DNA of 43,680 nt from Bacillus sp. HNG (GCF_003400205.1 NZ_QUQV01000024.1:1-43680), one strand, 5' to 3'; positions 19,960 through 31,341 are shown, numbered from the stretch's first letter. Numbers and translations: made by a program. Notes: generated from the sequence alone by a model not told the origin.

Positions 19960-20646
19960 ATGTATGATTTTAGAGAATGGAGACATGTTTTTAAGCTGGA
20001 TCCGAATAAGGAAATCAGCGAGGAACATTTAGATGCAATTTGTGAATCTGGTACAGATGCGATTATCGTGGGCGGAACTGACGGAGTGACACTAGACAAT
20101 GTCCTTCAGCTAATGTCTCGAATCCGACGCTATACTGTCCCTGTGGTTTTAGAAATTTCGAACATAGAGTCAGTCACACCTGGCTTTGATTTATATTTTA
20201 TTCCAACTGTTTTGAATTGCAGCGACACAAGATGGATGATGGGCCTGCACCATGAGGCAGTTAAGGAATATGGAGATGTTATGAATTGGGATGAAATGAT
20301 TATGCAGGGATACTGCATCCTCAACGAAGACTGCAAGGCTGCTAAGCAAACGGGTGCCAATACAGCCTTAAGCAAGGATGATATTGTAGCCTATGCGACA
20401 ATGGCGGAAAAAATGTTTTCGCTCCCTATTTTTTACCTAGAATATAGCGGGACCTATGGCGATAAGGATATCGTCGAGTCCGTTAAAAATAACCTACAAA
20501 CAACAAAACTGTTTTATGGCGGTGGGATCAAGACACCTGAACAGGCAAAAGAAATGGCCGAGCGAGCAGACACCGTTGTCGTTGGAAATATTATTTATGA
20601 AGATATAAATAAAGCCTTAAAAACAGTACATGCTGTTAAGGGATAA
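19960..20646 (+). CDS. pcrB: Heptaprenylglyceryl phosphate synthase PcrB
   Basis: PcrB transfers heptaprenyl from its diphosphate to sn-glycerol-1-phosphate, making an archaea-type ether lipid in Bacillus. The 228 residues equal B. subtilis PcrB. TIM-barrel loops [28 protein letters not shown] and [12 protein letters not shown] bind the phosphates. ATG 19960 is chosen over an upstream in-frame codon because ATGGAGG lies 6 nt before it and it gives the family N-terminus [15 protein letters not shown]. It is separated from pcrA by repeat R1. Confidence 0.95.
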   Translation: MYDFREWRHVFKLDPNKEISEEHLDAICESGTDAIIVGGTDGVTLDNVLQLMSRIRRYTVPVVLEISNIESVTPGFDLYFIPTVLNCSDTRWMMGLHHEAVKEYGDVMNWDEMIMQGYCILNEDCKAAKQTGANTALSKDDIVAYATMAEKMFSLPIFYLEYSGTYGDKDIVESVKNNLQTTKLFYGGGIKTPEQAKEMAERADTVVVGNIIYEDINKALKTVHAVKG

Positions 20647-20694
20647 ACGTGGAAATTTAGTTAAAAATCGGCTAAAATAGAACGTATGTACGAT

Positions 20695-20827
20695 ATAACT
20701 TTATTCAGATGGAGTTATCTCCCTCTGAATAAAGTTATAGCCTCCGGCGGATGCCTCAGATTTTTTAGTGGAAGTTTTTTGAGCGAGCTCAAAAAAATCT
20801 GGGCGCAAATACGCCAAGGCGTATTTG
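20695..20827 (+). repeat. Repeat R1, copy b (pcrB-pcrA gap)
   Basis: Left hairpin ATAACTTTATTCAGA (20695-20709) with TCTGAATAAAGTTAT (20724-20738), extended by an inner GGAG/CTCC. Then GCCTCCGGCGGATGCCTCAG, a central hairpin with apex GAGCGAGCTC, and CAAATACGCC/GGCGTATTTG (20806-20815 with 20818-20827). It ends 20 nt before the pcrA start. The in-frame translation of this element upstream of pcrA is spurious. Confidence 0.88.
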
Positions 20828-20847
20828 ATTATAGGACGGTGAAGAAA

Positions 20848-23073
20848 TTGCAATTTATCAGCAATAAATTATTAGCAGGATTAAACGAACAACAGCAAGA
20901 AGCTGTTAAAGCAACTGATGGTCCACTCCTAATAATGGCAGGTGCGGGAAGTGGAAAGACACGGGTTCTGACACACCGTATTGCATATTTAATGGTGGAA
21001 AAGCAAGTAGCGCCTTGGAATATTTTAGCGATTACCTTCACAAACAAGGCAGCAAGAGAAATGAAGGAGCGTGTTCAAGGGATCTTAGGCGGTGCAGCTG
21101 AGGACATTTGGATTTCAACGTTCCACTCTATGTGCGTTCGAATTTTACGAAGAGATATCGACCGTTTGGGGTTCAATCGTAATTTTTCAATTTTGGACAC
21201 AACCGACCAGCTTTCGGTTATCAAAAATATTTTAAAAGAGAAAAACATCGATCCGAAGAAATTTGATCCACGTTCGATTCTGGGTACAATTAGCAGTGCC
21301 AAAAATGAATTGCAAACACCTGAGGACTATGAGAAAACAGCGGGTGGTATGTACGAGCAAATCGTAAGTGATGTCTATAAGTTGTATCAAAAAAGACTTC
21401 GCAAAAACCAGGCACTCGATTTTGATGACCTCATTATGACGACGATTCAACTTTTCAAGCGGGTTCCGGAAGTGCTCGAATTCTATCAACGTAAGTTTCA
21501 ATATATTCATGTGGACGAGTATCAGGATACAAACCGCGCCCAGTATATCCTTGTTAAGCTCCTTGCATCACGTTTTAAGAACTTATGTGTAGTAGGTGAT
21601 TCTGATCAGTCAATCTATCGTTGGCGTGGCGCGGATATTGCCAATATCCTTTCATTTGAAAAAGACTACAAAAATGCAAAAGTGATTCTTCTTGAACAAA
21701 ATTATCGTTCAACGCAACGAATCCTAAAGGCCGCAAACAAAGTCATTCAAAACAATATGAATCGTAAAGCAAAAAATCTTTGGACTGAAAATGATGAAGG
21801 GAATAAGATTTTTTATTACCGTGCGGACAGCGAGTCAGGAGAAGCCCAGTTTGTGGCAGGAAAAATACGTGAGCTTGTAGATGGCGGAAAACGTTCCTAT
21901 AAAGATATCGCGATTTTATATCGAACCAACGCACAATCCCGTGTAATGGAGGAAGTTTTACTCAAATCAAATATCAACTACCAAATCGTCGGTGGTATTA
22001 AGTTCTATGACCGCAAAGAAATCAAGGATATTTTGGCGTACTTACGCGTTATTGCAAATCCAGATGATGATATTAGTTTAACGAGAATTATTAATGTGCC
22101 GAAGCGTGGAATTGGTGCGACCTCTATTGATAAAATTGCTAACTATGCAATTGCCCAGGACCTTTCTATTTTCCAAGCATTGCAAGAGGTTGAGCAAATT
22201 GGTTTAAGCGCGAAAATAACCAATTCGTTACGTGAGTTTCGCGATTTAATTAATAATTGGGACCAAATGCAGGATTATTTATCAGTGACTGAATTGGTTG
22301 AAAGTGTGTTAGAGAAAACCGGTTACTTAGAAGCATTAAAGACAGAAAAAACACTTGAATCTCAAAGTCGAATCGAAAACATCGAAGAATTTTTATCTGT
22401 TACCCAAAATTTTGAGAAGGCAAACGATGATAAGAGCCTCGTGGCGTTCTTAACCGATTTAGCATTGGTAGCAGACATTGATAAGCTTGAAGAAGATGAA
22501 AATGATAAAAATAATGCAGTTGTTCTCATGACCTTGCACTCAGCAAAAGGACTTGAGTTCCCAGTTGTCTTTTTAATGGGAATGGAAGAAGGAGTATTTC
22601 CACACAGTCGCTCCCTAATGGAAGAGGCTGAAATGGAGGAAGAGCGCCGACTTGCTTATGTAGGGATCACAAGGGCAGAAGAAGAGCTATATATATCGAA
22701 TGCTCAAATGAGAACTTTATATGGTCGGACTTCAATGAATCCTGTATCACGATTTATTGCGGAAATTCCGGAAGATCTTCTTGAAGATTTGGGGGCACAA
22801 CGTAAACAGCAAATGCGTACTCCGTTTTCCTCCTCATCTTCACCTACTAGACAACCTGAACGAAGAGTTTTCTCAAAACCAATTGCACAGTCAACGGGTG
22901 GAGATGAAATAGGCTGGAAGGTTGGCGACAAGGCTGAACATAAAAAATGGGGAATTGGTACGGTTGTTAGTGTAAAAGGAGAAGGGGAATCAAAGGAATT
23001 GGACATTGCATTCCCTAGTCCAACAGGAATCAAACGATTGCTTGCAAAATTTGCTCCAATTACAAAGTCTTAA
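20848..23073 (+). CDS. pcrA: ATP-dependent DNA helicase PcrA (UvrD/Rep family)
   Basis: PcrA is an SF1A 3'-5' helicase acting in repair and rolling-circle replication and in displacing RecA. Counting from TTG 20848, Walker A GAGSGKT places Lys37 and motif [10 protein letters not shown] places Asp223-Glu224, the same numbering as the well-studied Geobacillus PcrA. The C-terminal RNA-polymerase-binding Tudor-like region ([19 protein letters not shown]) is present. Length is 741 residues against 739 in B. subtilis. An in-frame ATG at 20686 would add 54 residues translated from repeat R1 and is rejected; GTG 20839 is the only real alternative start. Confidence 0.95.
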   Translation: MQFISNKLLAGLNEQQQEAVKATDGPLLIMAGAGSGKTRVLTHRIAYLMVEKQVAPWNILAITFTNKAAREMKERVQGILGGAAEDIWISTFHSMCVRILRRDIDRLGFNRNFSILDTTDQLSVIKNILKEKNIDPKKFDPRSILGTISSAKNELQTPEDYEKTAGGMYEQIVSDVYKLYQKRLRKNQALDFDDLIMTTIQLFKRVPEVLEFYQRKFQYIHVDEYQDTNRAQYILVKLLASRFKNLCVVGDSDQSIYRWRGADIANILSFEKDYKNAKVILLEQNYRSTQRILKAANKVIQNNMNRKAKNLWTENDEGNKIFYYRADSESGEAQFVAGKIRELVDGGKRSYKDIAILYRTNAQSRVMEEVLLKSNINYQIVGGIKFYDRKEIKDILAYLRVIANPDDDISLTRIINVPKRGIGATSIDKIANYAIAQDLSIFQALQEVEQIGLSAKITNSLREFRDLINNWDQMQDYLSVTELVESVLEKTGYLEALKTEKTLESQSRIENIEEFLSVTQNFEKANDDKSLVAFLTDLALVADIDKLEEDENDKNNAVVLMTLHSAKGLEFPVVFLMGMEEGVFPHSRSLMEEAEMEEERRLAYVGITRAEEELYISNAQMRTLYGRTSMNPVSRFIAEIPEDLLEDLGAQRKQQMRTPFSSSSSPTRQPERRVFSKPIAQSTGGDEIGWKVGDKAEHKKWGIGTVVSVKGEGESKELDIAFPSPTGIKRLLAKFAPITKS

Positions 23074-23204
23074 CTTTAAACAGCAAAAGTCCTAAACTTC
23101 TGCTGATTAAAATTAAAGCCTCCGGCGGATGCCACAGATTTTCAAAGGAAACTTTTCGAGCAAGCTCGAAAAAATCTGGGCGCAAATACGCCAAGGCGAA
23201 TTTG
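23070..23204 (+). repeat. Repeat R1, copy c (pcrA-ligA gap)
   Basis: Left hairpin TTAACTTTAAACAGC... (23070-23089) with its imperfect complement (23097-23116, 17 of 20 paired) encloses the pcrA stop codon. Then GCCTCCGGCGGATGCCACAG, a central hairpin with apex TCGAGCAAGCTCGA, and CAAATACGCC/GGCGAATTTG (23183-23192 with 23195-23204). It ends 21 nt before ligA. Confidence 0.88.
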
Positions 23205-23225
23205 ATGAAAGAGAGGATAGGGTGA

Positions 23226-25232
<2,007 letters not shown>

Positions 25233-25245
25233 GAGGTGTTCGAAC

Positions 25246-26460
25246 GTGAGAAACCTATACATTCTAGGTTTGGCGATGCTGCTTCTTTTATCTGGATGTG
25301 CACCGAAATTTGGACAAGAGACAGAGGTCGTTCAGGATTCAGACAAAAAAGCGGAAAAGGCGATTATACCTAGATATAATATTTCAGATTCCTACTATAA
25401 GGCGGTCATCCCTTATAAAACAGGCAAAGCACGAGGGATTGTCTCAGCATATATTAACAATCGTTTGGATATTGATGAATTTGAGACGGGGTTGATGCGA
25501 ATCGCTCAGGATTCATTCCCATCGGATAAATACTTTTTTCAGGAAGGTCAGTATTTAGAAAAAAATACGGTACAAGATTGGTTAAAAAGAAAACGATCCG
25601 ATGCTCAGCAAAAAGCGTATGAAGTGGCAAAAAACCCGAAAAACCCAAAAACATTGCCAAACGAAGGGCTAAACCCGATTTTTGATACATCAAATGAGGA
25701 TCCTGGATATGAAGCGGCGATGCAGAAGAGCCCGATTTATATTGGGGCAATTACGGAGCAGAATTATTTAATTAAAAATAACGAGGATAAATTAGAGGTT
25801 GGCGGGATTATGATTGGGATAGGGATGAACTCTCATCACTATTATAATCTCCCAGCCGCGATGGGTGGCTATCCAAGAGATATAAAAATTTCAGATACTG
25901 ATATTGAAAGAGAAGGTAAAAAAGCAGCCGAGGAGATTATTAACCGAATTCGAACCCAAAAAGAATATGAAAGTATTCGCGATATTCCTATCGTGGTTGC
26001 ATTATTTAAACAGGAGGCGGCTAGTTCCGTTGCTCCGGGTAATTTTATAATGAAGGCAAAAGTAGACGCGAATTCCTCCAAAATAGGGAAATGGGAAACG
26101 ATTAATGAAAAGTATTACTTCTTCCCATCAAACGATGCAAAAAGCAATTATCCTGAGGATGCCTTAATGGTCCAAAACTTTTCAGATGCAATTGCAGATT
26201 TTTTCCCGAATTTCACAGCAGTTGTCGGAAAAGGCTTTTACAAGGATGAAGAATTAAAGGAGCTAACGTTAACCATTCCGATGCAATTCTATGGAAAAGC
26301 CGAGGTAATAGGATTTACACAATATGTAACAGGCCTCATTATGGAGCACTTTGATAACTATATATCACTTCAGGTTTATATCGAATCTGAAAGTGGTGCA
26401 GAAAGTGTCATCGTTCGGGATGCAGGTGAAAGTGAACCGATTGTCCATGTTTATAATTAA
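25246..26460 (+). CDS. camS: CamS-family lipoprotein (YerH)
   Basis: A 404-residue lipoprotein with signal peptide and lipobox LLSGC (Cys18). The family is named after the staphylococcal/enterococcal pheromone precursor lipoprotein; in Bacillus it is called YerH. Its role here is unknown, and the signal peptide does not let me predict a pheromone. The start is GTG, with AAGAGGTG 7 nt upstream, 13 nt after ligA, so it is probably cotranscribed with ligA. A terminator follows. Confidence 0.9.
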   Translation: MRNLYILGLAMLLLLSGCAPKFGQETEVVQDSDKKAEKAIIPRYNISDSYYKAVIPYKTGKARGIVSAYINNRLDIDEFETGLMRIAQDSFPSDKYFFQEGQYLEKNTVQDWLKRKRSDAQQKAYEVAKNPKNPKTLPNEGLNPIFDTSNEDPGYEAAMQKSPIYIGAITEQNYLIKNNEDKLEVGGIMIGIGMNSHHYYNLPAAMGGYPRDIKISDTDIEREGKKAAEEIINRIRTQKEYESIRDIPIVVALFKQEAASSVAPGNFIMKAKVDANSSKIGKWETINEKYYFFPSNDAKSNYPEDALMVQNFSDAIADFFPNFTAVVGKGFYKDEELKELTLTIPMQFYGKAEVIGFTQYVTGLIMEHFDNYISLQVYIESESGAESVIVRDAGESEPIVHVYN

Positions 26461-26466
26461 ACTATG

Positions 26467-26505
26467 AAACAAGATCTACCCATTTGCGGTAGGTCTTGTT
26501 TTTTC
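26467..26505 (+). terminator. Terminator after camS
   Basis: A 13-bp stem (26468-26480 with 26488-26500) with a 7-nt loop, followed by a run of T. Confidence 0.85.
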
Positions 26506-26572
26506 GTTTTGTAGTCGTCATTTATTGAAACTACTCGAAAATTATCGAATTACCATAAGGGCAGAATATCAT

Positions 26573-26601
26573 TTGAAGAAAGCGCTTTATTTTAGTAGAA
26601 T
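26573..26601 (+). promoter_or_regulatory. Sigma-A promoter of the P5C dehydrogenase gene with a cre-like centre
   Basis: TTGAAG (26573-26578) and TAGAAT (26596-26601) are 17 bp apart. The spacer starts with the palindrome AAAGCGCTTT, the core of catabolite-responsive elements bound by CcpA. The outer TG/CA positions of the cre consensus are not met, so CcpA control is possible rather than shown. Confidence 0.55.
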
Positions 26602-26642
26602 GATATTGTTACATTTTAAGACTATAAGGGAGGCGGAGTAGA

Positions 26643-28190
26643 ATGGTAGTACCATATAAACATGAACCATTTACGAATTTTTCAATTGATGAAAATAAGA
26701 AAGCGTTTGAGGCCGGCCTTAAAACTGTTGAAGCATATTTAGGCAATGATTATGATTTAATCATTGGTGGTGAACGCATTTCAACCGAAGATAAAATCGT
26801 CTCTGTTAATCCTGCAAACAAGGAAGAGGTTGTGGGTCGAGTTTCAAAAGCTAATCGCGAGTTAGCTGAAAAGGCCATGCAGGTTGCGTTTGAAACTTTC
26901 CAAACATGGAGAAAATCAAGCCCAGAAATGCGTGCTAATATTCTTTTTAAAGCTGCAGCGATTGTACGTCGTCGCAAACATGAGTTTTCTGCAATTCTTG
27001 TAAAAGAAGCGGGTAAACCATGGAATGAAGCGGACGCAGATACTGCAGAAGCAATTGACTTCATGGAGTACTATGGACGTCAAATGTTGAAATTAAAGGA
27101 TGGCATTCCAGTAGAAAGCCGTCCAATTGAGCATAATCGTTTTACCTACATCCCACTAGGTGTTGGGGTTGTCATATCGCCTTGGAACTTCGCATTTGCA
27201 ATTATGGCGGGCATGACAACGGCTGCCTTAGTTTCAGGTAACACGGTATTACTTAAACCAGCTAGTACAACTCCAGTTATTGCTGCGAAATTCATGGAGG
27301 TTCTTGAAGAAGCAGGATTACCTGCAGGGGTTGTTAACTATATCCCAGGAAGTGGTTCTGAAGTTGGTGACTACTTAGTTGATCACGCGAAAACTCGCTT
27401 TATTAGTTTTACAGGTTCACGTGATGTTGGTCTACGAATCTACGAGCGAGCTGCTAAATTAAATGAAGGCCAAATCTGGTTAAAACGCGTCATTGCTGAG
27501 ATGGGCGGTAAGGATACCATTGTTGTTGATAAGGAAGCAGATTTAGAACTTGCGGCTAGATCAATTGTTGCATCTGCATTTGGATTCTCTGGACAAAAAT
27601 GTTCAGCATGTTCACGAGCAGTTGTAGTGGAAGATGTATATGATGAGGTTCTAAATCGTGCAGTTGAGTTAACAAAAGAATTAACAGTAGGTGACCCTAC
27701 ACAAAAGGCAACATATATGGGACCTGTAAATGACCAAGGTGCGTATGACAAGATTATGGGCTATGTTGAAATTGGAAAGAACGAAGGGAAACTTCTTCAT
27801 GGCGGAGAAGGGGACGACTCTAAAGGCTGGTTCATCCAACCAACAATCTTCGCTGATGTAGCCGAGGATGCGCGCATTATGAAAGAGGAAATCTTTGGCC
27901 CTGTTGTGGCATTCTGTAAAGCACGGGATTTCGATCATGCCATTGACATTGCAAATAACACAGAGTATGGACTAACAGGTGCAGTGATCTCAAACAACCG
28001 AGCTAATATCGAAAAAGCAAAGGAAGATTTCCACGTGGGTAATCTTTACTTCAATCGTGGATGTACTGGTGCCATTGTTGGCTATCAACCATTTGGTGGC
28101 TTCAATATGTCTGGAACTGACTCAAAAGCAGGAGGCCCAGACTACCTAATCCTGCATATGCAAGCAAAAACAACTTCAGAAATGCTGTAA
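26643..28190 (+). CDS. pruA: 1-pyrroline-5-carboxylate dehydrogenase (RocA/PruA)
   Basis: The enzyme oxidises glutamate semialdehyde (from P5C) to glutamate with NAD+, the last step in proline and arginine catabolism. The aldehyde dehydrogenase catalytic residues are Cys320 ([12 protein letters not shown]) and Glu286 (AEMGGKD); the NAD-binding FTGSRDVG is intact. Length is 515 residues, as in Bacillus RocA. GGGAGGCGG lies 5 nt before the ATG. The proline symporter encoded 1.2 kb downstream suggests a joint role in proline use. Confidence 0.95.
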   Translation: MVVPYKHEPFTNFSIDENKKAFEAGLKTVEAYLGNDYDLIIGGERISTEDKIVSVNPANKEEVVGRVSKANRELAEKAMQVAFETFQTWRKSSPEMRANILFKAAAIVRRRKHEFSAILVKEAGKPWNEADADTAEAIDFMEYYGRQMLKLKDGIPVESRPIEHNRFTYIPLGVGVVISPWNFAFAIMAGMTTAALVSGNTVLLKPASTTPVIAAKFMEVLEEAGLPAGVVNYIPGSGSEVGDYLVDHAKTRFISFTGSRDVGLRIYERAAKLNEGQIWLKRVIAEMGGKDTIVVDKEADLELAARSIVASAFGFSGQKCSACSRAVVVEDVYDEVLNRAVELTKELTVGDPTQKATYMGPVNDQGAYDKIMGYVEIGKNEGKLLHGGEGDDSKGWFIQPTIFADVAEDARIMKEEIFGPVVAFCKARDFDHAIDIANNTEYGLTGAVISNNRANIEKAKEDFHVGNLYFNRGCTGAIVGYQPFGGFNMSGTDSKAGGPDYLILHMQAKTTSEML

Positions 28191-28196
28191 AAATGA

Positions 28197-28226
28197 AACT
28201 CCCACTCTTATCGTAGAGTGGGAGTT
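28197..28226 (+). terminator. Bidirectional terminator between pruA and the small lipoprotein gene
   Basis: A stem of 12 bp or more (AACTCCCACTCT with AGAGTGGGAGTT) around a short loop ends in a T-rich tail. It lies between convergent genes and begins with A-rich sequence, so it can act both ways. Confidence 0.8.
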
Positions 28227-28248
28227 ATTTAAATAGGGACTCACTTGC

Positions 28249-28410
28249 TTATTCTGTATCCTCTTCTGCTCCATCTTCTGTTTCTGTTTGATCGGTTTGT
28301 TCTGTATCTGGCTGCTCTTGATCAGTATCAGTGTCTTCACTGCTACATGCTGTCATTAAGAAAATTGCTAGTAGGGATGCTCCAATTTTAAACATTAGGT
28401 TTTTTTTCAT
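28249..28410 (-). CDS. Small acidic lipoprotein, 53 residues
   Basis: The reading frame starts MKKNLMFKIGASLLAIFL and has a lipobox MTAC (Cys22). The mature part is about 30 residues, nearly all Asp, Glu, Gln, Thr and Ser (for example DTDTDQEQPDTEQTDQ). GGAGG lies about 11 nt before the ATG. No family is recognised; it could be a surface tether or a membrane-anchored acidic tail. It converges with pruA and shares its terminator. Being short, it is easily missed by automatic calling. Confidence 0.75.
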   Translation of the reverse strand: MKKNLMFKIGASLLAIFLMTACSSEDTDTDQEQPDTEQTDQTETEDGAEEDTE

Positions 28411-28610
28411 TGGTTACTCTACCTCCAGATAATATAAGTATTTTTTTGATTGGCTGACCAAGCTGCCAATCTAGATACAATATACAACAGACAATCCAGT
28501 AAAAGACTTGTTTTACAGTAAATATACAAACTATTTACATTTTATAGAAAATGATAATGAAAACGTCATTGAAACTGGTAGGAATGTCTCTTGACTGAAT
28601 GAGAGCAAAC

Positions 28611-28637
28611 AAAAAAGGCGTGGAAAATTTCCGCGCC
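28611..28637 (-). terminator. Terminator of the HesB-like gene
   Basis: On the minus strand GGCGCGG pairs with CCACGCC (28631-28637 with 28617-28623, one mismatch or G-U), followed by six T. Confidence 0.75.
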
Positions 28638-28651
28638 GGTTCTAGCTGTTT

Positions 28652-28954
28652 TTAATGGTGATGATGCCCTTTTTTCGGATTTGTGATCACAAATTGTTCT
28701 TCAGGAACGTAGAAAAATTGGATCCAAATGCCATCTAAAAATTCTGCATCCCTCGTATCAAGAAGGACCTCAACACCTTTATCGGTTTTAACAATTTCGT
28801 CGTGCTCCGTTGGGTTATCAAATTGAAGGGCATAATGGGCGTGGTTACCATGATGTTCTGTGATAATAACACGAAGCATTTTTCCTTCTGATTCGTCACT
28901 TTCGAGCATTTTCTGCATTACTTTTGCCGCATTACGATTAATTTTTACGTTCAT
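28652..28954 (-). CDS. HesB/IscA-like protein without the cysteine ligands
   Basis: The 100-residue protein fits the HesB/IscA fold: N-terminal INRNAAKVMQKML, central VEVLLDTRDAEFLDG and the C-terminal FVITNPKK corresponding to the GFxxxNP turn of IscA. It has no cysteine at all, whereas IscA-type carriers use three to bind an iron-sulfur cluster. It ends with four histidines (GHHHH). It may therefore bind metal differently or be non-functional as a cluster carrier. GGGAGAATCAGG precedes the ATG. Assignment is from overall pattern. Confidence 0.6.
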   Translation of the reverse strand: MNVKINRNAAKVMQKMLESDESEGKMLRVIITEHHGNHAHYALQFDNPTEHDEIVKTDKGVEVLLDTRDAEFLDGIWIQFFYVPEEQFVITNPKKGHHHH

Positions 28955-29302
28955 CCTGATTCTCCCATTTCCAATTTAAAATTTTATACTACTTATTTTC
29001 TCAGTATTTCTGAAAAATAACAAATATATAGCTTTTTTTAGAAAAAAGCTCAATTTAATTTTATTAGTTTTCATGAATAGATATTAGATTATTAGATTTA
29101 TATTGCAAATTTAATCTAAAAACATGAATAATTATACATAAGTAATTTGGATTCTAAAAATTCAATCTGTTCAGTAAAAGATATTGTGTTACGATTAATT
29201 GGTGATTTTTGTGATGTGCAGTTATTATCGAAAAGTAGGAATTATCATGAAATTGTATATAGCTGCATAAGGATAGAAAAAAACAAGAAGAGGGGTGAAA
29301 GT
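28955..29302. other. A/T-rich regulatory gap before the symporter genes
   Basis: No gene is visible. The stretch holds an AGCTTTTTT/AAAAAAGCT palindrome near 29031-29050 and a larger inverted repeat, TTCATG...CATGAA (about 29070-29126), enclosing TTAGATT/AATCTAA. These could be operators for the divergent HesB-like gene or the proline symporter, but I cannot assign a regulator. Confidence 0.4.
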
Positions 29303-29413
29303 GTGGAATATGGTTTAACAGGTGCCACCTGGTTTTGGTTGTTCGTGCCAATGCTTTCGTTAATCGTATTATCAGCAATCACATTATTTACTGACAAAGG
29401 AGAGGATGTCTAA
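29303..29413 (+). CDS. Symporter small accessory protein, 36 residues
   Basis: The frame from GTG 29303 encodes a 36-residue, single-span membrane protein (TWFWLFVPMLSLIVLSAITL). AGGGGTG lies 5 nt upstream, and the stop is only 2 nt before the putP start, so the two are co-translated. I know a family annotated as symporter small accessory protein at this position before Na+/solute symporters; position and size agree. It probably binds or stabilises the symporter. The much longer frame starting at 29147 lacks a ribosome-binding site and is not supported. Confidence 0.75.
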   Translation: MEYGLTGATWFWLFVPMLSLIVLSAITLFTDKGEDV

Positions 29414-29415
29414 AC

Positions 29416-30930
29416 ATGGATATTAATCCACAAACGTTAACAGCCATTATTATTTATCTTGTAGGGATGCTAGTCATTGGTATTCTGGCTGCAAGAATGA
29501 CAAAAAATCTAACAGACTATGTACTAGGAGGAAGACGACTAGGTGCTGGAGTTGCTGCATTAAGTGCTGGATCGTCTGATATGAGTAGTTGGCTCATGCT
29601 TGGTTTGCCTGGTGCATTGTATGCTAGTGGAATGGGCGAAATTTGGCTTGCCGTTGGTTTATCGATAGGTGCTTACTTGAACTGGCAATTTATTGCGAAG
29701 CCATTCCGAGTGTATACAGAGGTATCAAAGGGCTCGATTACGGTACCCGATTATTTTGAGAACCGATTCCGTGACAATTCAAAACTTCTACGTGTTATTT
29801 CCGCGGTTGTTATCTTAGTGTTTTTTACCTTCTATACTTCTGCAAGTCTTGTCGGTGGAGCAATTCTTTTAGAAAGCTCATTTAAGATGGACTATGAACT
29901 CGCCTTATGGGTTGGGGCCGGTGTTATCCTTTCCTATACATTCTTTGGTGGTTTCTTAGCTGCAAGCTGGACCGATTTTGTTCAAGGGATCTTGATGTTC
30001 TTAGCATTAATCATTATTCCGATTGTCACTATCTTTGAATTAGGTGGATGGGGAGAGACAGTAAATAAGATTGGGGCCATTGATCCAGCTTATTTAGATG
30101 TCATGTCTGGAGCGACGACATTAGGGATTATTTCACTGTTAGCATGGGGCCTAGGTTATTTTGGGCAGCCACATATTATTGTTCGATTTATGGGGATTAA
30201 GTCAACAAAAGAAATTCCGAAAGCTCGTTTTATCGGGATGACATGGATGGTCTTATCATTATTTGGTGCAATCTTTATTGGTTTTACAGGTATTGCGTAC
30301 TTTGCTGATACCCCACTAGATAATGCAGAGACGGTATTCATCGTATTTTCGCAAGTATTATTTAACCCATGGGTGGCTGGATTCTTATTAGCTGCGATTC
30401 TTGCAGCGATCATGAGTACAGTTGATTCTCAATTGCTTGTTTCTTCAAGTGCCCTGACACAGGACTTCTATAAAGCAATCTTTAAAAAGAATGCGGGTCC
30501 AAAAGAAGAAATGTGGGTTGGTAGAATTGCTGTTCTTGTGATTGCCGTAGTTGCTATTTTCCTAGGTTATGATCGTGATAGTAAAATATTAGATTTGGTG
30601 GGTTATGCATGGGCAGGGTTTGGAGCTGCATTTGGTCCTGTTATCATTCTCTCCCTATTCTGGAAACGGATGAATCGTTGGGGAGCGTTAGCCGGAATGA
30701 TCGTAGGAGCAGTTACAGTCGTTGTCTGGAGTATTCTTTCTACACCTAAATTGAATGAGGCTGGAGAGGTTATAAAAGAAGCCGTCATTCCATTTAGCTT
30801 GTATGAAATCGTTCCAGGTTTCCTACTTGCCCTAGTTTCGATTATCGTCGTCAGCTTAGTTACAAAAGCACCATCTCAAGAAATCCAAGATGAATTTGAC
30901 GAGGTAAAAGATAAACTGAAAAACGCATAG
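29416..30930 (+). CDS. putP: Sodium/proline symporter (PutP/OpuE)
   Basis: A 504-residue secondary transporter of the SSS family, with about 13 membrane segments. The N-terminal YVLGGRRLGAGVAALSAGSSDMSSWLMLGLPGA matches the PutP Na+/proline site, and GFLLAAILAAIMSTVDSQLLVSSS is the SSS signature in helix 8. AAAGGAGAGG precedes the ATG. Whether it serves catabolism (PutP) or osmoprotection (OpuE) is open; the neighbouring P5C dehydrogenase favours catabolism, the B. subtilis synteny favours OpuE. Confidence 0.93.
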   Translation: MDINPQTLTAIIIYLVGMLVIGILAARMTKNLTDYVLGGRRLGAGVAALSAGSSDMSSWLMLGLPGALYASGMGEIWLAVGLSIGAYLNWQFIAKPFRVYTEVSKGSITVPDYFENRFRDNSKLLRVISAVVILVFFTFYTSASLVGGAILLESSFKMDYELALWVGAGVILSYTFFGGFLAASWTDFVQGILMFLALIIIPIVTIFELGGWGETVNKIGAIDPAYLDVMSGATTLGIISLLAWGLGYFGQPHIIVRFMGIKSTKEIPKARFIGMTWMVLSLFGAIFIGFTGIAYFADTPLDNAETVFIVFSQVLFNPWVAGFLLAAILAAIMSTVDSQLLVSSSALTQDFYKAIFKKNAGPKEEMWVGRIAVLVIAVVAIFLGYDRDSKILDLVGYAWAGFGAAFGPVIILSLFWKRMNRWGALAGMIVGAVTVVVWSILSTPKLNEAGEVIKEAVIPFSLYEIVPGFLLALVSIIVVSLVTKAPSQEIQDEFDEVKDKLKNA

Positions 30931-30940
30931 ACTGAGTTGA

Positions 30941-30970
30941 AAATCCCTCATAGTATTATGAGGGATTTTT
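30941..30970 (+). terminator. Terminator after putP
   Basis: A 12-bp stem (30941-30952 with 30957-30968) with a 4-nt loop followed by T residues. Confidence 0.85.
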
Positions 30971-30975
30971 GAGTT

Positions 30976-31253
30976 ATGGTTGAAAGATGACTGATGTATA
31001 AGATAGTCTGGCGAGGAAATTAAGGTCGTGAGTCAAAATGTGAGGCTGAATTGGACAGTTCTTTGAGAAAAGCTGGTTAATGGGTCAAAATGTAAGGCTG
31101 AATTGGACAGTCAAGCGAAAAAATCAAGGTTGTGAGTCCAAAAGCGACATTGACTTTGAAACGACGAGCAAGAAATCCCTGACATGAGTCCAAATACGAG
31201 GATAATTCGGACACCCTAAGTTCGAAAAACTACACGAGAGCCCAAATGTAAGA
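30976..31253 (+). repeat. Tandem array B: 52-bp period, 5 copies plus one degenerate
   Basis: The motif GTC(C)AAAA recurs at 31032, 31084, 31136, 31188 and 31240 (last copy GCCCAAAT), always 52 bp apart. Copies 1 and 2 share nearly all of GTCAAAATGTGAGGCTGAATTGG; later copies are more divergent. A degenerate unit in the same phase precedes them (30976-31027). No ORF spans it. It lies between the putP terminator and the terminator of the convergent thioredoxin-like gene. Confidence 0.85.
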
Positions 31254-31293
31254 GAGAAAAGACGTTATTTGAAATGTAACCCATATAAATTAA

Positions 31294-31326
31294 GCCGTTA
31301 CTCATTATCAACAAACAAGTAACGGC
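31294..31326 (-). terminator. Terminator of the thioredoxin-like gene
   Basis: GCCGTTACT (31294-31302) pairs with AGTAACGGC (31318-31326); on the minus strand a T-rich tail follows. The T-run is interrupted, so strength is uncertain. Confidence 0.6.
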
Positions 31327-31341
31327 ATTTCTATAACGATA

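Noticed and set aside
29147-29302. Longer 88-residue version of the symporter accessory protein
   Set aside because: No ribosome-binding site at the upstream start and no conserved-looking sequence before residue 53; GTG 29303 is well supported.
30976-31253. CRISPR array downstream of putP
   Set aside because: Same reason: periodic repeats with no invariant repeat plus unique spacer structure.
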